Origin: Mycobacterium sp. 852014-52450_SCH5900713
GTDB lineage: Bacteria; Actinomycetota; Actinomycetes; Mycobacteriales; Mycobacteriaceae
DNA: 64,000 nt
Direction of reading: 5' to 3'
Assembly: GCF_001667075.1 (NCBI RefSeq)
Contig: NZ_LZIL01000028.1
Span: forward strand, 1-64,000
Below the pieces are notes generated by a model. That model saw only the letters and a program-made list of their open reading frames with translations. It was not told where the DNA came from and did no database searches. Shown in pieces: positions 31,236-40,369 of the stretch (positions are counted from its first letter, which is position 1; every line of letters begins with the position of its first letter). The position numbers and the translations under genes are program-made.

Positions 31236-31700
31236 AAGCGGTTATCCGCCACCATTCGCCAATCGCATATTGGGGCGACTGGTTGTGTGTTTGAAGCGTT
31301 TTGGCGGCCGCTGCCTTGGGGATCTGGGCTGAGGTTGACGTCCAGTCGAACGGGTGGGCGCGATAATTCCAGCAGGCTATCAATCGTGTTAATGGCGGCG
31401 GTCAGTTCGCGGACGTTGCCGAAGGTGCGGCGATGGGATCGTTTGACGTTCGATGACGCCGGACCAGACTTCGACAAAATTGAGCCAGGACGCAAAGATC
31501 GATTGTACTGCAGCGGATTCGAGGGTTGGCGGCAAACCAATCGCAGGTCTCGACGCGTTTGAGGGCGGCGTGGTTACCCCTCACCAGATGCAGCTGCTGA
31601 TCGGGGTAGCCGCGTGAGGTGCTTGAGGAACCGCAGGAACTCCTGGTGGTTACCCTGGCCGGCGACGATCTCCAAGGCAGGCCAAGGCGAAAATTCTTTC
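31236..31700 (-). mobile_element. degenerate IS630-family transposase, C-terminal half with several frameshifts
   Basis: Reading the minus strand across four or more frame changes recovers the IS630/Tc1-mariner catalytic region in order: NHQEFLRFLKHL; then RGYPDQQLHLVRGNHAALKR and DWFAANPRI; then SWLNFVEVWSGVIERQTI; then RRTFGNVRELTAAINTID; then ACWNYRAHPFDWTSTSAQI. The second catalytic Asp (usually in a VDNYATHK-type motif) is replaced in RGNHAALK, while the Glu of the SWLNxVE motif remains. No terminal repeats found. The rest of the gap, 31701-31905, holds no recognisable gene. The element is dead and marks a past insertion beside low-GC DNA. Confidence 0.82.
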
Positions 31701-31905
31701 CAAACGGTCGGCCAACACGCGAACTCCAGTGTGCAACAACATGTTTAGGGACGCTGCTTCCAGGCGGCGCTCATCAGCACCATCACCGCCCTTCCAGCTA
31801 CCCCAGATCGGAAACCGATCCCAAGTGTCCCCTATTGGTGCAGCAGGCTTGAACAGTGACTTAGTGCACCGCGGACTTCCGGGTGCTCGAGCAAATGAAG
31901 TGCAC

Positions 31906-32649
31906 TCAGAACGAGCGGAACCAATTCCAGTTCCGTTCGTCTTCGGCGATCTTCTGCAATGCGACCATGGAAGGGTATTTCGCCCCGCGATAGAGATAGT
32001 CATACAGCCACATCGGAAAAATCGTCTCGGCAAAGGGCCGCACGACCTTCGCGAGCATATTCTGCAATCTGATCGCCAGCGCCGAAGTACCGCCAAGAAC
32101 CTTGTAGCAAGGGTATTTTGCGAAGTACGAAACGGCCTTCGAGACGCTCAGCATTGTTGCATCGTCGATGATGATGTATCCGCCCACGTTGACCAACCTG
32201 TTCGCGTAGTACAGATCGACAAGCGTGTGGTCGAAGGTGTGCCAGCCGTCGACAAACACCAGATCGAACTCCGCGCCTTCTCTCAATAGCTCGGGGAGTG
32301 CGAGTTCGGACGGATCTTCGAGAAGTTCATAGAAGTCGATGCCGGCGCGGTCGAGGTTCATCACGCCAATGCCGTTCCAGTCGGCGCTTTGAAACGGATC
32401 GATGATGACGTGGTGCGCCCCGGTGCGGCCCGCGGTGGCACCCGTGATGTGCAGGGATGAGAAGCCGTAGGCGCACCCGATCTCCAAGGTTCGGATTATG
32501 CCCGGTCGCTTGGCGATGAAATCTGATAGGAAGCGGCCTTCTGCCGCATCGATGCCGTGGTTCTGTATGGGGTAGGTCTTGCCGTTCGCGTCGCTGACCG
32601 CTCGCTGCTGACGGATGTCGGTAATCAGCGTCATGGCTTCATCTCGCAT
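31906..32649 (-). CDS. class I SAM-dependent methyltransferase (Methyltransf_24 type)
   Basis: 247 residues from the ATG at 32649, chosen for AAGGTGG six bases upstream; an in-frame start at 32682 lacks this. TLEIGCAYGFSSLHITGA is the SAM site, FDLVFVDGWHTFDHTLVDL the strand-4 motif, and YIIIDDATM follows. The C-terminal 60 residues are aromatic and basic. First intact gene right of the IS630 remnant and the last of the leftward genes there. Likely an O-methyltransferase for a glycan; substrate unknown. Confidence 0.75.
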   Translation of the reverse strand: MRDEAMTLITDIRQQRAVSDANGKTYPIQNHGIDAAEGRFLSDFIAKRPGIIRTLEIGCAYGFSSLHITGATAGRTGAHHVIIDPFQSADWNGIGVMNLDRAGIDFYELLEDPSELALPELLREGAEFDLVFVDGWHTFDHTLVDLYYANRLVNVGGYIIIDDATMLSVSKAVSYFAKYPCYKVLGGTSALAIRLQNMLAKVVRPFAETIFPMWLYDYLYRGAKYPSMVALQKIAEDERNWNWFRSF

Positions 32650-32823
32650 GCTTGGCCACCTTAGACGCCCAAGCATGAGCACTGCGGTGTTCTGCGGGAA
32701 ATGCTCTAAGACGAGCTTGGTAAATCATGAACTCGGACTCGGACGACCGCACTCGCCCAGCAGGTTCGCACGCCTGCACCCGCCGGCCACTGCGGTGGTT
32801 CTACTTGGTGACACCAGATCGGA

Positions 32824-33936
32824 TCAACCAATGTCATATAATTCGCGATAGATTCGAGCGGTTGCCGCTGCGCACTCGTCCCATGAGAACGCGGCGATCC
32901 GCACGTATCCACGGGTTCGCAGGTCCGCCTGTAACTCTTCGGCCGTAGTGACACGTTCCAGAGCCGTGCGTAGCTCCTCTGGGTTATTCGGATCGAAATA
33001 GATCCCCGCGTCGCCAACTACTTCTGGAATTGAGCCGGCATTACTGCACACAACAGGGCAGCCATGACCCATCGCTTCTAGCGGAGGAAGCCCGAAGCCC
33101 TCGTACGTCGACGGAAAGACGAATGCGGTAGCTGACCGGTAGCGTGCCGCAAGTGCCAAATCAGAGCCGGACTCGAAGCGGACCCGGTCAGTGATGCCTA
33201 ACCGACGGATCTCCGTTTGTTCGTCGGGAATGAATGCGCCTCCACCAAAGGCCACCAGATCGAACTCCCGCAATATCGGAGAACTGGAAAATGCCTGCAG
33301 CAGCATCCCGAAGTTCTTGTAGCCCCTGCGATTTCCCACATACAGGAGCGAGGGCCTGGCGTCACCGGCATCCCCGTCCGTGGCGTTCGGCTCCGCAGTC
33401 ATCGAATAGCCGAGGTGAACGACGCTCGTTCGCGCCGGGTCGATGTCGAAGAGACGCACCACGTCTCGCTGGGTGTTTTGGGAAATGCAGATCACATGGT
33501 CCGCACGGTTGACAGCCGCGCGTTTGGCAGCCGTCACTCGCTTCGCGTCAGGAAACTCCTCGGCAAACAACTCATGAATCATGTCGTAGACCGTCACGAC
33601 GCGGCGTCGCGCCTTGCCGACAGGCTTTGTCGCGAAGTAGGTCTCATGCACTATGTCCGCGTTTGCTTTCCGCCATGCCAGCGGTGCGACAATTCGGTTC
33701 GCAGCGGGGACAAGTGGTATGCCTGCGATTGTGTAGGACGGTATGTTGACATACTTGCCGCGGGTGAGGCGGCGGGCAGAGTCAGTCGCCAGATATTTGT
33801 TGACGTGCAGCGGGGCGACGATGGAAACCTCTGCCGCGCCATGGGCGGGCAGGCGACGGGCCAGCTCGAAGAAATAGCGCGAAACACCGCCGTATTGCTG
33901 GAAAGAGAAGATCTGGTGGTCGAAGGCTACCTTCAC
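32824..33936 (-). CDS. family 4 glycosyltransferase
   Basis: 370 residues with GT-B fold landmarks: FDHQIFSFQQYGGVSRYFFE acceptor loop at the N-terminus, SLLYVGNRRGYKNFGMLLQA at the start of the donor domain, and FVFPSTYEGFGLPPLEAMGH with the retaining E-x7-E arrangement near residue 285. Similar to mannosyl- and rhamnosyltransferases of O-antigen clusters. Its GTG start overlaps the stop of the GDP-mannose dehydratase gene (GTGA), so donor supply and transfer look coupled; a GDP-mannose-derived donor is the simplest inference. Confidence 0.87.
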   Translation of the reverse strand: MKVAFDHQIFSFQQYGGVSRYFFELARRLPAHGAAEVSIVAPLHVNKYLATDSARRLTRGKYVNIPSYTIAGIPLVPAANRIVAPLAWRKANADIVHETYFATKPVGKARRRVVTVYDMIHELFAEEFPDAKRVTAAKRAAVNRADHVICISQNTQRDVVRLFDIDPARTSVVHLGYSMTAEPNATDGDAGDARPSLLYVGNRRGYKNFGMLLQAFSSSPILREFDLVAFGGGAFIPDEQTEIRRLGITDRVRFESGSDLALAARYRSATAFVFPSTYEGFGLPPLEAMGHGCPVVCSNAGSIPEVVGDAGIYFDPNNPEELRTALERVTTAEELQADLRTRGYVRIAAFSWDECAAATARIYRELYDIG

Positions 33937-34898
33937 AATCGCTTAGCCCGATCCCACTCGGCCTCCACCATTGCCTTTGCGACATCGCTCATTCGGTAAT
34001 TCGCCGCCCAGCCGAGGACTTCGCGCGCCCTAGATGCATCACCGCGTCCTTCGGCGAGGTCCGAAGGACGCATCAGTGCCTCCGAAAGGTCCGTATGCTC
34101 GCGCCAGTCGAGCCCCACCTGCCGGAACGCGGCCTCCGCAAACTCCTCAAGGGTGTGGCTTTCACCCGTTGCGATGACGAAGTCCGAGCCGGCGGGCTGC
34201 TGCAGCATCCGCCACATCGCCTCCACGTATTCGGGTGCCCATCCCCAGTCTCGTTGGATCTGAGTATTGCCTAGCGTAAGGCGCGAGTGCTCATCCATGG
34301 CGATGCGGACCGCTGCGGCCACGATCTTCTTTGTCACGAAACGCTCAGGGCGCAAAGGGGATTCATGGTTGAACAATATGCCGGTGCTGGCATGCAGCCC
34401 ATACGCGGTGCGATAGTTCTCAACGAACCAGTACGCCGCACTCTTCGCTACGGCGTACGGGCTGCGGGGATGAAAAGGCGTCTGCTCATTTGCGGCGTGG
34501 CCTCGCGTATCGCCGAAGCATTCACTGGACCCAGCGCTGTAAAAGCGGATGGGCTTGTCGAGAAAACGTATCGCTTCAAGCAAATTGATCGTGGCGACAG
34601 CGATGCTCTCGAGGGTCTCTACAGGCTGCTCGAACGACAGGCCGACACTGCTTTGCCCGGCCAGATTGTAGATCTCCTGGATGTCGGTTTTGCGCAGCAC
34701 ATTCAGCACACTGCGGAAATCATTGGCGTCCATGGACTCTAGGCGCACGCGGTCGTGGACTCCGAGTCGCGCTAGATTCGCGAATCCGCCGATCTGCGCG
34801 TCGCGTGAGGTGCCAAACACCTCGTAACCCTTGTCGAGCAGCAGTCGCGCCAGATAAGCGCCATCCTGGCCTGAGATGCCGCAGATGAGCGCTCTCAT
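33933..34898 (-). CDS. GDP-mannose 4,6-dehydratase-like SDR (Gca type)
   Basis: 321 residues from ATG 34898 (GAGGAGGTGGC upstream; the 19-residue longer form lacks support). ALICGISGQDGAYLARLLL is the NAD site, SAGSSECFGDT carries the active-site Ser and Glu, SPYAVAKSAAYWF has the Tyr-Lys pair, and [19 protein letters not shown] is characteristic of GDP-mannose 4,6-dehydratases. The product would be GDP-4-keto-6-deoxy-mannose, precursor of fucose, D-rhamnose and 6-deoxytalose. It is distinct from the second copy at 52920 and paired with a GT4 rather than a reductase. Confidence 0.87.
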   Translation of the reverse strand: MRALICGISGQDGAYLARLLLDKGYEVFGTSRDAQIGGFANLARLGVHDRVRLESMDANDFRSVLNVLRKTDIQEIYNLAGQSSVGLSFEQPVETLESIAVATINLLEAIRFLDKPIRFYSAGSSECFGDTRGHAANEQTPFHPRSPYAVAKSAAYWFVENYRTAYGLHASTGILFNHESPLRPERFVTKKIVAAAVRIAMDEHSRLTLGNTQIQRDWGWAPEYVEAMWRMLQQPAGSDFVIATGESHTLEEFAEAAFRQVGLDWREHTDLSEALMRPSDLAEGRGDASRAREVLGWAANYRMSDVAKAMVEAEWDRAKRL

Positions 34899-35051
34899 GC
34901 CACCTCCTCGATCCCGCTTCACGGGCCCTTGACGAGTATGGCCGCGTGCAGACACGGACTACCCGCCACCGGCCCCATGAGCCTCTCATGACCGGCCTAT
35001 AACAACAGAAGGTTTTCGATCGTTTTGTTTATAGTTCGGGGAACATAAGAT

Positions 35052-35987
35052 GTGCGCGTGGACCCTGACAGGAAGGCTCTGACCTTCCGGACGCGGCTTG
35101 GGCAGCGCGCACGGGATCTCCTCTACCGCACGATTCTTTACCGCATGATTCGCAATCTGTTCGGCAATCGTTCGGTCATGCGCGAAGTGCAGGGCGTGCG
35201 CTTGGCGATGCCATGGTCGCACCGGCTCCCTGACTACGCCCGCATGTATCCCAGCTATGGTCAAAACCTCGTCGACCTGGCGCTGTGTCTTGGCGACACC
35301 AACAAACCTCTGGGCGTGGTCGACATCGGAGCGAATATCGGGGACTCGGCAGCGCAGATCCTCGCGAAAGTCGACGCCCGCGTGCTTTGCGTCGAAGCGG
35401 ATCCCGAGTACCTGCCCTACCTGGAACGCAATGTGGGTTCGGATTGCCGCTGCGTGATCGAATTCGGACTGCTGGTCACCGATCCTGCGGAGGCCTCGGG
35501 TCTCGGCGCGGTCCGCAAGGGCGGCACGACCCGCTTCACCCCGAACGGCGGCGGGGGGTCGGCTGCGGCGTTGGCCGTGGCCGAACTGCCCGGCCGTCAC
35601 CCGGAACTACCACCGATCCGGCTGATCAAGTCAGACACAGACGGCTACGACACAACGCTGATTCCAGCGCTCGCGTGCGCGTACGCAACCTCCCATCCGG
35701 TGCTGTTCTTCGAATACGACCACGATCTGACGCGCAAGGCCGGTAAACCGGAGCCCGCCTCGGTGTGGGCGGACCTCAGGACCGCCGGCTACTCACATGT
35801 TGGCATCTGGGACAACTTTGGTACCCCGATCCAGCTCCTAGCCATCGATGAGGTGCCCGCCCGGGCCGCGGTGCTAGACAAGCCGTTCGAAGAGCGCGGA
35901 TACCACTACTGGGACGTTGCCGTGATGCACGCCGACGATGATGCGGGCACTAAGGCGCTAAGCCGGCTCTTCATCACCGCCCGGTGA
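35052..35987 (+). CDS. FkbM-family methyltransferase
   Basis: 311 residues. VVDIGANIGDSAAQILAK at about residue 97 is the SAM motif, VLCEADPEY-like strand 2 follows, and IRLIKSDTDGYDTTLI is the FkbM signature in which Asp residues bind substrate or metal. GTG start (a second in-frame GTG lies two codons later). Oriented rightward, divergent from the GDP-mannose dehydratase gene. FkbM-family enzymes in GPL and O-antigen clusters O-methylate sugars. Confidence 0.82.
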   Translation: MRVDPDRKALTFRTRLGQRARDLLYRTILYRMIRNLFGNRSVMREVQGVRLAMPWSHRLPDYARMYPSYGQNLVDLALCLGDTNKPLGVVDIGANIGDSAAQILAKVDARVLCVEADPEYLPYLERNVGSDCRCVIEFGLLVTDPAEASGLGAVRKGGTTRFTPNGGGGSAAALAVAELPGRHPELPPIRLIKSDTDGYDTTLIPALACAYATSHPVLFFEYDHDLTRKAGKPEPASVWADLRTAGYSHVGIWDNFGTPIQLLAIDEVPARAAVLDKPFEERGYHYWDVAVMHADDDAGTKALSRLFITAR

Positions 35988-36113
35988 AGTGTCGACGTTC
36001 AATCCTGCGCTCCCCCACACGAACCCTCTTGCAAGCCGACGGGCCTGTCGGCTTGACTGTAAGCCCCTGACCTGCGCCGCGGCACGCAGGTGATGGCGAG
36101 ATAAAGGACAAGC

Positions 36114-37007
36114 ATGGAAATTTTCTTGAACCCGTTCGCTATGCAGGCAGAGTTGTTGAAGCGTAGCGAGGTCAGGCAGCGCACTCTGATCGGCCGTGCT
36201 TTGGCCTGGCGGGTTCGAGAGCTCCAATCAATCGACGGTTTCGCTGACGTCGAATTCTCGGTATTTAGCCAGTTCGGAGACGACGGGATCATTCAATGGC
36301 TGATCCACCGCCTCTCAGGCCTCAGTGACAGTTTCGTTGAGTTCGGGGTCGAGGACTACCAGGAGGCCAACACCAGATTCCTACTCGTGAATGACAACTG
36401 GCGTGGCTTAGTCATGGACGGCTCAAGTCGGAACATCGATTCCATCAAGCGTGATCCGATCTCGTGGCGCCACGATCTACAAAGCCACTGCACCTTCGTG
36501 ACCGCCGAGAACATCGATGAATTGTTGCGACAACACGGGTTTGAAGGCGACATCGGCCTTCTGCATATCGACATCGACGGCAACGACTATTGGGTGTGGC
36601 GCGCCCTGACTGCCGTGCGTCCGGCGATCGTAATCATCGAATACAACAGTGTCTTCGGGGCGGAACGCTCGATCACAATCCCCTACGATCCGAAATTCAA
36701 TACAGGGAAAGAATTCAGCAATCTGTACTTCGGCGCCTCCCTGCCCGCTCTTTGCGACCTGGCACACTCCAAAGGATACGACTTCGTCGGCAGCAACAGC
36801 GCAGGCAACAACGCCTACTTTGTCCGATCCGAACTGCAACACGGGCTTAAGGCCCTCACAGCCGCCCAAGGCTATGTCGCGTCCAGGTTCGCGGATTCCA
36901 GGGATAGCAAAGGTCGAATGACCTACCTTCGCGGTGAGCAGCGGCTGGCCTCCCTCAGGGGATTGGCTGTGGTCAACACGCGGACCGGCGCCAACGAGGA
37001 GATTTGA
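36114..37007 (+). CDS. FkbM-like methyltransferase-fold protein of the FSQ-GDDGII type
   Basis: 297 residues. VFSQFGDDGIIQWLIHRL at about residue 50, then DSFVEFGVEDYQEANTRFLL in place of a classic glycine-rich SAM loop, and DIGLLHIDIDGNDYWVWRAL, which matches the FkbM Asp-Gly-Asn/Tyr signature. Proteins of this type occur in polysaccharide clusters and are often annotated FkbM or hypothetical. AAAGGAC precedes the ATG. Same strand as the preceding FkbM gene, so the two may act in sequence. Enzymatic activity is not certain. Confidence 0.65.
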   Translation: MEIFLNPFAMQAELLKRSEVRQRTLIGRALAWRVRELQSIDGFADVEFSVFSQFGDDGIIQWLIHRLSGLSDSFVEFGVEDYQEANTRFLLVNDNWRGLVMDGSSRNIDSIKRDPISWRHDLQSHCTFVTAENIDELLRQHGFEGDIGLLHIDIDGNDYWVWRALTAVRPAIVIIEYNSVFGAERSITIPYDPKFNTGKEFSNLYFGASLPALCDLAHSKGYDFVGSNSAGNNAYFVRSELQHGLKALTAAQGYVASRFADSRDSKGRMTYLRGEQRLASLRGLAVVNTRTGANEEI

Positions 37008-37103
37008 GCCAGCATGTCCGCCCTTCCCGCAGGCCTCTCTGCTGGTGAAGAGCGCCTTGCCAGCGCGAAAGCCGTTGGTAATCAAGGGCTACAGAAGTAG
37101 GGC

Positions 37104-37799
37104 TTAGGTTCGTGGCGACGCCACGCACGCGTATTGCGTATAAAAAACATCGCTGAAGTATCCAAAGGTTACGAGCGTCAGCAAAAGACCAAGGGGCCCG
37201 CGATATGCGTTGATGCCCTTCATGTTCCGCATGGTGAAGCCTGCTGTCTCGAACAACCGCACGATGCTCTTGCGGGTAAAGAAGCGCAGGTGTGTGCGGT
37301 CGAAGATGCCAGCGTCCTCCTGCGGGAAGTCCTTCCGGAAAACCACTTGGCTAAGCGCTGGCAAGAAGCGGATGTTCGGGATCGAGGCAACGACGACACC
37401 CCCAGGCGCAAGCTTTTGCCGAAGCTGCCGAAGGGTCGAGCCCGGCTCGACAAGATGTTCCAGCACGTCGTTGCAGACAATCGCGTCGAAGTAGCTGTCC
37501 GGCAGCTCGGCGATTTGTTCATCGGCATCTCCGACGAGCACGCGATCGATGACGGTACGTGCACGTTCGGCTACCTGCTCGTTGAACTCGATGCCCCAGA
37601 CTTCGGCACCGGTAAACTCCTTGACCGTGGCAGCGAACGCCGCCTCCGCACAGCCGAGCTCCAGCACGCGCTTCGCGGCTGCGGGCACGAACGGCAACAT
37701 CTCCGGGCGTCGCTGGGCGTAGTAGATAGCTTCAACTGTCGGCGCGGGCGCGGTAATCGCAGCGAGCTGCTTGCGGGTAAACGCGATACGAACGCGCAT
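37104..37799 (-). CDS. class I SAM-dependent methyltransferase (Methyltransf_23 type)
   Basis: 231 residues. VLELGCAEAAFAATVKEF is the SAM site, FDAIVCNDVLEHLVEPGSTL the strand-4 motif, then LAPGGVVVASIPNIR, and RTHLRFFTRKSIVRLFETAG typical of glycan methyltransferases. Its ATG lies two bases downstream of the WbsX-like gene stop, so it is the last gene of a tight leftward operon that starts near 42602. Confidence 0.8.
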   Translation of the reverse strand: MRVRIAFTRKQLAAITAPAPTVEAIYYAQRRPEMLPFVPAAAKRVLELGCAEAAFAATVKEFTGAEVWGIEFNEQVAERARTVIDRVLVGDADEQIAELPDSYFDAIVCNDVLEHLVEPGSTLRQLRQKLAPGGVVVASIPNIRFLPALSQVVFRKDFPQEDAGIFDRTHLRFFTRKSIVRLFETAGFTMRNMKGINAYRGPLGLLLTLVTFGYFSDVFYTQYACVASPRT

Positions 37800-37801
37800 A
37801 G

Positions 37802-38923
37802 CTATCTGTCCTCTCCTAGCTTGCTGGGTTGACGGGGTACTTCCGCGGTTCCGCCGAACACTTTCCGTACGGCCTCCAGAAAACGGTGCCCGTTGCGTCG
37901 GTCCGGCTCAAGATGGCATCCTTCGGCCCACTCGTTCCAGGCATTGATGAAGACGATTTGCTCGTCGTCCGGGTAGGAAGCCACGCGATTCGCGGCGTCG
38001 CGTAGCCATGCTTCGAACAACTCGGCATCGTCATTCTGAATGACCAGGGCGCCAAATCGGGCAAATCGGGAAGAGTTGTCCCAGCTCGGTATCACGCACG
38101 GAAAACGCCTTTCGGCCGGGTCTTGCCGTTCGGCGGCACGGACCAGTGCGGCGTAGTCGAAAACAACGAACGATTTTCCCCGGAGACGACTGAGCAAGCG
38201 ACGAATTATGTGGCGTCTCGAAGCAGCGGCAAGCTGGGGCCGCAGCGTACCCAAATGCGGCTCGAACCCGACGATCGCGTCGAAACCGAGGGCAATCGTC
38301 TCGGCATCGCTCATGCTGTGCATGTGGCTACGCAGCGCACAGAGGTAGATGCCGGGGAGCCCCATCGATTGCGCCTTGGCACGCCACCGCCCGATAGTCG
38401 ATCGAAAGTCGGGGAACTGGTCGATGCGATAAACGATGAAGACCGGTCGGCCTTCGACGCGTATATACCGCGGATCCGAAAACGCCTTGCCGAGATACTC
38501 GAAGTGGGCTTCCGGATCGTAGCGGTCAAGGTCCGCCCCGATGAGTACGTCGTGATCCCGACCGTCCCAACGCTGGCTCCACGTCTCGTTGGCCCAACAA
38601 ACGCAGAAGGGGAAGTCCGGCTCCCGATCGGCGAGGACAGCCTCTAGGGGCTTTTCGAGCAGCAGTTTGCCATTGAACCAGTAGTGGTAATAGCAGAATC
38701 CCCCAAGGCCGTACTGTCGAGCCAGCTCGGCTTGCGCGATACGTGTCTCGCGCAGGCGCAGGTCGTAATAGCCCAAATCAGCGGGAATCTGGGGTTGGTG
38801 ATGGCCACGGAACAACGGGCGCGCCTTGGCGACGTTGACCCAATCAGTGAAGCCGCGTCCCCACCACTGGTCGTTCTCCGCGATCGGATGGAATTGTGGC
38901 AAATAAAAGGCGATGGCCCTCAT
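37802..38923 (-). CDS. WbsX-like glycosyltransferase
   Basis: 373 residues from ATG 38923 (AAAGGAGTGGCAGCC upstream; the longer open frame is rejected). MRAIAFYLPQFHPIAENDQW is the characteristic N-terminus of the WbsX (PF14307-type) family, followed by GFCYYHYWFNGKLLLEKP and FCVCWANETWSQRWDG. The family occurs in O-antigen and rhamnan clusters, alone or fused to other transferases, and has a glycoside hydrolase 99-like fold. Catalytic carboxylates are plausible in the WANETW and NAWNEWAEG segments. Unusual in a mycobacterial GPL locus. Confidence 0.84.
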   Translation of the reverse strand: MRAIAFYLPQFHPIAENDQWWGRGFTDWVNVAKARPLFRGHHQPQIPADLGYYDLRLRETRIAQAELARQYGLGGFCYYHYWFNGKLLLEKPLEAVLADREPDFPFCVCWANETWSQRWDGRDHDVLIGADLDRYDPEAHFEYLGKAFSDPRYIRVEGRPVFIVYRIDQFPDFRSTIGRWRAKAQSMGLPGIYLCALRSHMHSMSDAETIALGFDAIVGFEPHLGTLRPQLAAASRRHIIRRLLSRLRGKSFVVFDYAALVRAAERQDPAERRFPCVIPSWDNSSRFARFGALVIQNDDAELFEAWLRDAANRVASYPDDEQIVFINAWNEWAEGCHLEPDRRNGHRFLEAVRKVFGGTAEVPRQPSKLGEDR

Positions 38924-38960
38924 GGCTGCCACTCCTTTCCGCGGGAATGCGACCGCGCGT

Positions 38961-39686
38961 TCATCGGCCGCCTCCGGCAAACACACGACCCCGGCTGAAT
39001 GCGTAGACGTACCACTTGAGGTAGTAAGGCAGCCATTTCATCAGGCGAAAGCGCGACTGGCCGACCGTACGGTCGCGCCAGGTTGACGGTACTTCAGTGA
39101 CGCGATGACCGGCGACGTGCGCTTTGGCCGTGATCTCGAGCGAATATTCGAACCCGCCCGAGCTCTCGATGGGAATCTCACGAAGGACCGAGAGGCGGTA
39201 GGCGCGAAAAGCGTTGGTGGCGTCGTGTGTTGGCAGTCCGCCCATCCAATACAGCGATACGCCGGCGACTCGTGAGATCGTCCGCTTGAGGAAAGGGCCA
39301 CCAATCTGTTGCCCTCCACGCATATAGCGAGAAGCACACACGACGTCGTAACCCTCGTCGCGAATCAACCGGACCATGTCGTCAACAACCCGCAGGTCGT
39401 CTGACAAGTCCGCCATCGAGACGATTACCACGTCGGAGCGTGCCGCATCGACGCCCGCCCGAATCGCGTTGATCACGCCCTTGCCGAGGGCATTGCGCAC
39501 CAGTTCCACGCCGGGGTAACGAGGTGCGAGCTCGCGGACCACGGGCACCGTGTCGTCTTCGTCGAAGTCGTAGACGATCAGAACCCGTTTCGGGCGCCTC
39601 ACCATCGAGTAGAGCTCGGCCAGTGCGTCGGCGATGTTGGAGCCTTCGTTGTAGACGGGAACGATGAAGTCGATCTCGTCGGTCAT
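38961..39686 (-). CDS. DPM1-like family 2 glycosyltransferase (polyprenyl-phosphate sugar synthase type)
   Basis: 241 residues from ATG 39686, which overlaps the upstream stop (ATGA); the longer frame is rejected. DFIVPVYNEGSNIADAL is the GT2 start, VSMADLSDD the metal site, CASRYMRGGQQIGGPFLKRT the substrate loop typical of dolichol/polyprenyl-phosphate mannose synthases. No C-terminal membrane helices, so it resembles soluble Dpm1-type enzymes. The likely product is a polyprenyl-phosphate-linked sugar, the donor used by GT-C enzymes outside the membrane. Same operon as the UDP-hexose dehydrogenase and SDR. Confidence 0.82.
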   Translation of the reverse strand: MTDEIDFIVPVYNEGSNIADALAELYSMVRRPKRVLIVYDFDEDDTVPVVRELAPRYPGVELVRNALGKGVINAIRAGVDAARSDVVIVSMADLSDDLRVVDDMVRLIRDEGYDVVCASRYMRGGQQIGGPFLKRTISRVAGVSLYWMGGLPTHDATNAFRAYRLSVLREIPIESSGGFEYSLEITAKAHVAGHRVTEVPSTWRDRTVGQSRFRLMKWLPYYLKWYVYAFSRGRVFAGGGR

Positions 39687-40369
39687 TGGGGCCGCTCTGC
39701 TACCAGGAGCATCTGTTTGCCCAGGAGATACTGGGCCGGACGCAAGCGCAGGTACAGCCGAACGAAAAAGGCCCATTGCGGCAGGCGACTCTTGGTCGTA
39801 TACGGCAGGAATCTCGCGCGGCACTCGACCACCCGGAATCCGGCGACTTCGAGCGCCTCACTCATTCCGCGCTCGCTCAGCGGCAGGGTGTGATCGAAGA
39901 AGTCCCAGAACGCTCCACCCACCAGCCGGACGTTCGGCTGCATGATCATGATCCGCCCACCGGGCCGCAGCGCCGTGCGGACGTTGGCGAGCACTTTGAG
40001 CAATGCATCGGGACCGCGAAGATGCTCAAAGACGTTGCTGGCGAATGCAAGATCCACCGTTCCGTGGTCGACCGCCTCAGCGAGTCGTTCGAGCGCAAGC
40101 TGGTGTGCCTCGACGCCGGGCGCAGCAAACCGTTTCGTGTCGGGATTGAGGTCGACAGCGATCCGGCGCCGGGCCGAAATGTTATTGATGAAGTCGCAGT
40201 AGCCGGCGCCCAAATCGACGACGCAGGCATCGGCGGGCACATAGCGCGAAAAGAATTCCTGGCAAATGACGCGCCACAGGCGAGCCTTGGACTCACGCTC
40301 GTCGTCGTGAAACCGCGCAGCATACAGCCGATCCAACTCTGAGTTGAGCTCGCCGTGCCCTTCCGACAT
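39683..40369 (-). CDS. class I SAM-dependent methyltransferase
   Basis: 228 residues. VVDLGAGYCDFINNISARRR at about residue 50 is the SAM site, VDLAFASNVFEHLRGPDALL the strand-4 motif, then LRPGGRIMIMQPNVRLVGGA. The C-terminal residues resemble sugar or lipid methyltransferases of bacterial surface polysaccharide clusters. Its start and the SDR stop share one base (TGATG) and its stop overlaps the next start, so translation is coupled along the operon. Substrate unknown, presumably the sugar made by the SDR and dehydrogenase. Confidence 0.77.
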   Translation of the reverse strand: MSEGHGELNSELDRLYAARFHDDERESKARLWRVICQEFFSRYVPADACVVDLGAGYCDFINNISARRRIAVDLNPDTKRFAAPGVEAHQLALERLAEAVDHGTVDLAFASNVFEHLRGPDALLKVLANVRTALRPGGRIMIMQPNVRLVGGAFWDFFDHTLPLSERGMSEALEVAGFRVVECRARFLPYTTKSRLPQWAFFVRLYLRLRPAQYLLGKQMLLVAERPQ

